DNA of 6,730 nucleotides from Rhodospirillaceae bacterium (GTDB lineage: Bacteria > Pseudomonadota > Alphaproteobacteria > Puniceispirillales > Puniceispirillaceae), in the NCBI GenBank assembly GCA_002721775.1, contig PBLM01000007.1, positions 1 to 6,730 of the forward strand. Reading direction: 5' to 3'. This document shows positions 4,801-6,730 of the stretch, in pieces (position 1 is the first letter of the stretch; every line of letters begins with the position of its first letter). The notes under the pieces were generated by a model that had not been told where the DNA came from, searched no databases, and saw only the letters and a program-made list of their open reading frames with translations. Both the position numbers and the translations under genes were made by a program.

Positions 4801-6396
4801 TTAGTGCGTTTCTTTTATGATTAAATCAGAGGCTTTTTCACCTATCATCAGCGTTGGTGCATTCGTATTTCCTGATGTGATAGATGGCATAATCGAAGCA
4901 TCTACCACACGGAGCCTATCAACTCCACGAACCTTTAATTTTTCATCAACAACAGATGATTTATCCTTGCCCATTTTGCACGTTCCAACTGGGTGATAGA
5001 TTGTGGTCGCGGTATCACGTATCCAATTCAGCGTCTTATCATAATCTTTCAAATTTGTAGACTTCCCAGGTGCGAACTCATCTGTAATAAGTGATGCAAC
5101 TGGCTCTACTTGGCAAATCTCCCTAGTGATCTGAATTGCTTTTACCATAGTGTCACAATCTTTTTTTGTTGATAAATAATTTGGGTAAATTTTTGGATAA
5201 TCTTCAGGATTAGAAGATACAATTTGCAAATGACCTCGGCTTTCAGGCCTAAGCTGACAAACTGAGGCTGTGAAAGCAGAAAATTTATGAGGTCCGTCTT
5301 CAACCCGGTCAGCGCTGAAAGGCTGAATATGATACTGAATATCTGGCGTATCTAATGCATTATCAGTTCTCAAGAAACCAGTGCCCAAACTGGCCGCCAT
5401 TGCCATCGGTCCACTCCTCTTGAAAAGATATTCCACGCCCATACCAATCTTTCTATATAAACTCTTTGTCTCCACATTTATGGTGGACGCATTACATCGA
5501 TAGACCGGTCTTGCTTGCAGGTGGTCCTGAAGATTTTTACCTACTCCAGGCAAATGAACTAGTGGTTCAATACCGTGCTTTGACAATTCTTTTTGGTCTC
5601 CCAAACCCGAGAGCATAAGTAACTGGGGAGAGCCAATGGTACCTGCGCATAAAATCACTTCTTTTCTTGCTTTAATCCTTTTTCTTTCACCACCCATAAT
5701 TACTTCAACACCAATAGCGGCTTTTCTCTCAATCAATATTTTAGTTGTTTGTACATTCGTGCATATCTCTATGTTTTTATTGCCTTTCAAGGGGCTTAAA
5801 TATGCCTTTGCCGCGCTACATCGTAAACCGTCGGTCATTGTCATTTGAAAGTAACCTACCCCTTCCTGACTTTCTTGATTGTAGTCATCGGTCCATTTAT
5901 ATCCTTTGTTGACAGCCGCCTCTAACCAAGCCTTAACTATGTCCCTATCAACTCTATTTTTTGAGACTTGAATAGGGCCTCCTTTCCCTCGCAGGTGATC
6001 GGGAGCCCCTTCCCAATTCTCTGTTTTCTTAAAATAGGGTAGCACGTCATTCCACGCCCATCCCTCGTTCCCTAACTGGCGCCAGTGCTCAAAATCTTCA
6101 GGCTGACCTCTTACATAAAGCAATCCATTTATCGAACTGCTACCTCCCAAAATCTTGCCCCTTGGCCAATTGATAGAACGTCCATTTAAACCGTTATCTG
6201 GCTGAGTTCGATAGCACCAATCAGTCCTTGGATTACCCATGGTTTTAAAGTAGCCAACAGGAATATGTATCCACGGGTAGTTATCTTTTCCTCCAGCTTC
6301 TAAAAGGCAGACACTGAAACGGTTATTTGATGTAAGACGATTAGCTACAACACAACCCGCAGAACCAGCTCCAATTATTACATAATCAAACTCCAA
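4801..6396 (-). CDS. GMC-family FAD-dependent oxidoreductase (choline/alcohol dehydrogenase-like)
   Basis: A 531-residue glucose-methanol-choline family flavoenzyme, the usual length for bacterial choline/alcohol dehydrogenases. It oxidises an alcohol to an aldehyde or acid with FAD; the substrate is not determined. Visible features are the FAD-binding motif GAGSAG (9-14), E33 in LLEAGG binding the ribose, GMC signature 1 around PRGKILGGSSSINGLLYVRG (78-97), signature 2 GTIGSPQLLMLSGLG (252-266), NLQDHLQ at 288-294, and the catalytic motifs YHPVGTCKMG with H468 and SGNTNAPT with N512. That is the His/Asn pair of choline oxidase-type enzymes. The start is TTG at 6396: an in-frame stop lies just upstream, AAGGAAG lies six bases before it, and the FAD motif begins at once. 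It overlaps the upstream amidase-like gene by 11 bases, so translation is probably coupled. It is more AT-rich than the sugar-acid genes. Confidence 0.92.
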   Translation of the reverse strand: MEFDYVIIGAGSAGCVVANRLTSNNRFSVCLLEAGGKDNYPWIHIPVGYFKTMGNPRTDWCYRTQPDNGLNGRSINWPRGKILGGSSSINGLLYVRGQPEDFEHWRQLGNEGWAWNDVLPYFKKTENWEGAPDHLRGKGGPIQVSKNRVDRDIVKAWLEAAVNKGYKWTDDYNQESQEGVGYFQMTMTDGLRCSAAKAYLSPLKGNKNIEICTNVQTTKILIERKAAIGVEVIMGGERKRIKARKEVILCAGTIGSPQLLMLSGLGDQKELSKHGIEPLVHLPGVGKNLQDHLQARPVYRCNASTINVETKSLYRKIGMGVEYLFKRSGPMAMAASLGTGFLRTDNALDTPDIQYHIQPFSADRVEDGPHKFSAFTASVCQLRPESRGHLQIVSSNPEDYPKIYPNYLSTKKDCDTMVKAIQITREICQVEPVASLITDEFAPGKSTNLKDYDKTLNWIRDTATTIYHPVGTCKMGKDKSSVVDEKLKVRGVDRLRVVDASIMPSITSGNTNAPTLMIGEKASDLIIKETH

Positions 6397-6730
6397 TCTT
6401 TTCTTCCTTCAACTTAACAGCGCAAAATTTTTTCACGACATTTTCAAGTATTCTAGAAATATTGTTAATGAATTGATTGTGCGGGAGAGAGCCGCAAAAA
6501 GTGATTGAACCAACCGAGAAAATACTTCCTCCACCAGGAACCTGAAAATACACCATATCTGCTCGTTTGATATTCATCTCAGGTTCACCAGAAACATTTG
6601 TGAGATGAGTGAGTTGTTCTTCTGGAACCAGCATGAATTTACCTTCAAGATCGTATGACTGAGCAAGAATGGTAATATTTTGGTCACCACCCAATTTACT
6701 ATCAACCCGGTCTAATTCAAACCCTGCAGC
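6386..6730 (-). CDS. N,N-dimethylformamidase large-subunit-like protein, C-terminal part (partial at right edge)
   Basis: The frame is open from the window edge, so the TTG at 6694 is an internal leucine and not a start. The 114 visible residues begin AAGFELDRVDSKLGG and continue through RADMVYFQVPGGGSIFSVGSITFCGSLPHN to NNISRILENVVKKF. This matches the C-terminal domain of the N,N-dimethylformamidase beta (large) subunit family as I know it (...GFELDR...RADMVFFETPNGGAVFS-GSI-W-GSLSHN...NNVSRITENVLRRF). Members hydrolyse the C-N bond of formamides in the cytosol, but many homologues have unknown amide substrates. Family assignment rests on this tail only; catalytic and iron-binding residues lie outside the window. 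It is co-directional with the GMC gene, which it overlaps by 11 bases. Confidence 0.75.
   Translation of the reverse strand, partial: AAGFELDRVDSKLGGDQNITILAQSYDLEGKFMLVPEEQLTHLTNVSGEPEMNIKRADMVYFQVPGGGSIFSVGSITFCGSLPHNQFINNISRILENVVKKFCAVKLKEEKIGV
6403..6409 (-). promoter_or_regulatory. Shine-Dalgarno AAGGAAG for the TTG start of the GMC gene
   Basis: The site lies within the last codons of the upstream amidase-like gene, six bases before TTG 6396. An in-frame TGA just upstream excludes any earlier start, so this site and the TTG define the GMC N-terminus and suggest translational coupling. Confidence 0.65.

Noticed and set aside
4786..4820. Possible terminator between the 82-residue gene and the GMC gene (ACGC...GCGT followed by TTTCTTTT)
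   Set aside because: Only four base pairs with an 11-base loop; too weak to call.
6692..6694. TTG at 6694 as start of the amidase-like protein
   Set aside because: Upstream codons AAGFELDRVDSK are part of the conserved family sequence, so the gene continues past the right edge.

Overview
The window looks like a piece of a compact chromosome from an alphaproteobacterium, possibly a marine one such as a SAR116-like lineage. This is an inference from gene content (DUF952, a DCC-family protein, several small-molecule oxidoreductases), moderate GC and very tight gene packing; there is no rRNA or marker gene to confirm it. I see no tRNA, rRNA, CRISPR array, insertion sequence or prophage gene.

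Region 1 (1-3349) is a sugar-acid block. It opens with the 3' part of an EamA/DMT permease (+). A hydroxypyruvate isomerase-like gene follows (-), then a 347-base divergent control region, a uronate dehydrogenase-like gene (+) and an HpcH/HpaI-type aldolase (-). Together the enzymes fit parts of the oxidative uronate/aldarate route: Udh oxidises a hexuronate to an aldarolactone, a GarL-like aldolase splits a 2-keto-3-deoxy-aldarate to pyruvate plus tartronate semialdehyde, and Hyi interconverts tartronate semialdehyde and hydroxypyruvate. The lactonase and dehydratase steps are not in the window. The two convergent gene pairs here (permease/hyi and udh/aldolase) each overlap by 4 bases at their stop codons.

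Region 2 (3350-4800) holds small genes of uncertain role. On the minus strand are a DCC-family (DUF393) CxxC protein and, 20 bases downstream, a previously uncalled 29-residue single-span membrane protein with an excellent Shine-Dalgarno. On the plus strand are a DUF952 protein and an 82-residue protein that I do not recognise.

Region 3 (4801-6730) is a minus-strand operon that enters from beyond the right edge. The C-terminal part of an N,N-dimethylformamidase large-subunit-like protein overlaps by 11 bases a GMC-family FAD oxidoreductase that starts with TTG. This part is visibly more AT-rich than the sugar-acid block and may have a different history.

Most noteworthy are the amidase-GMC pair, the 29-residue membrane protein, the strong ribosome-binding site feeding a 12-codon ORF ahead of udh, and the apparent changes at two expected substrate-contact positions in the Udh-like enzyme.
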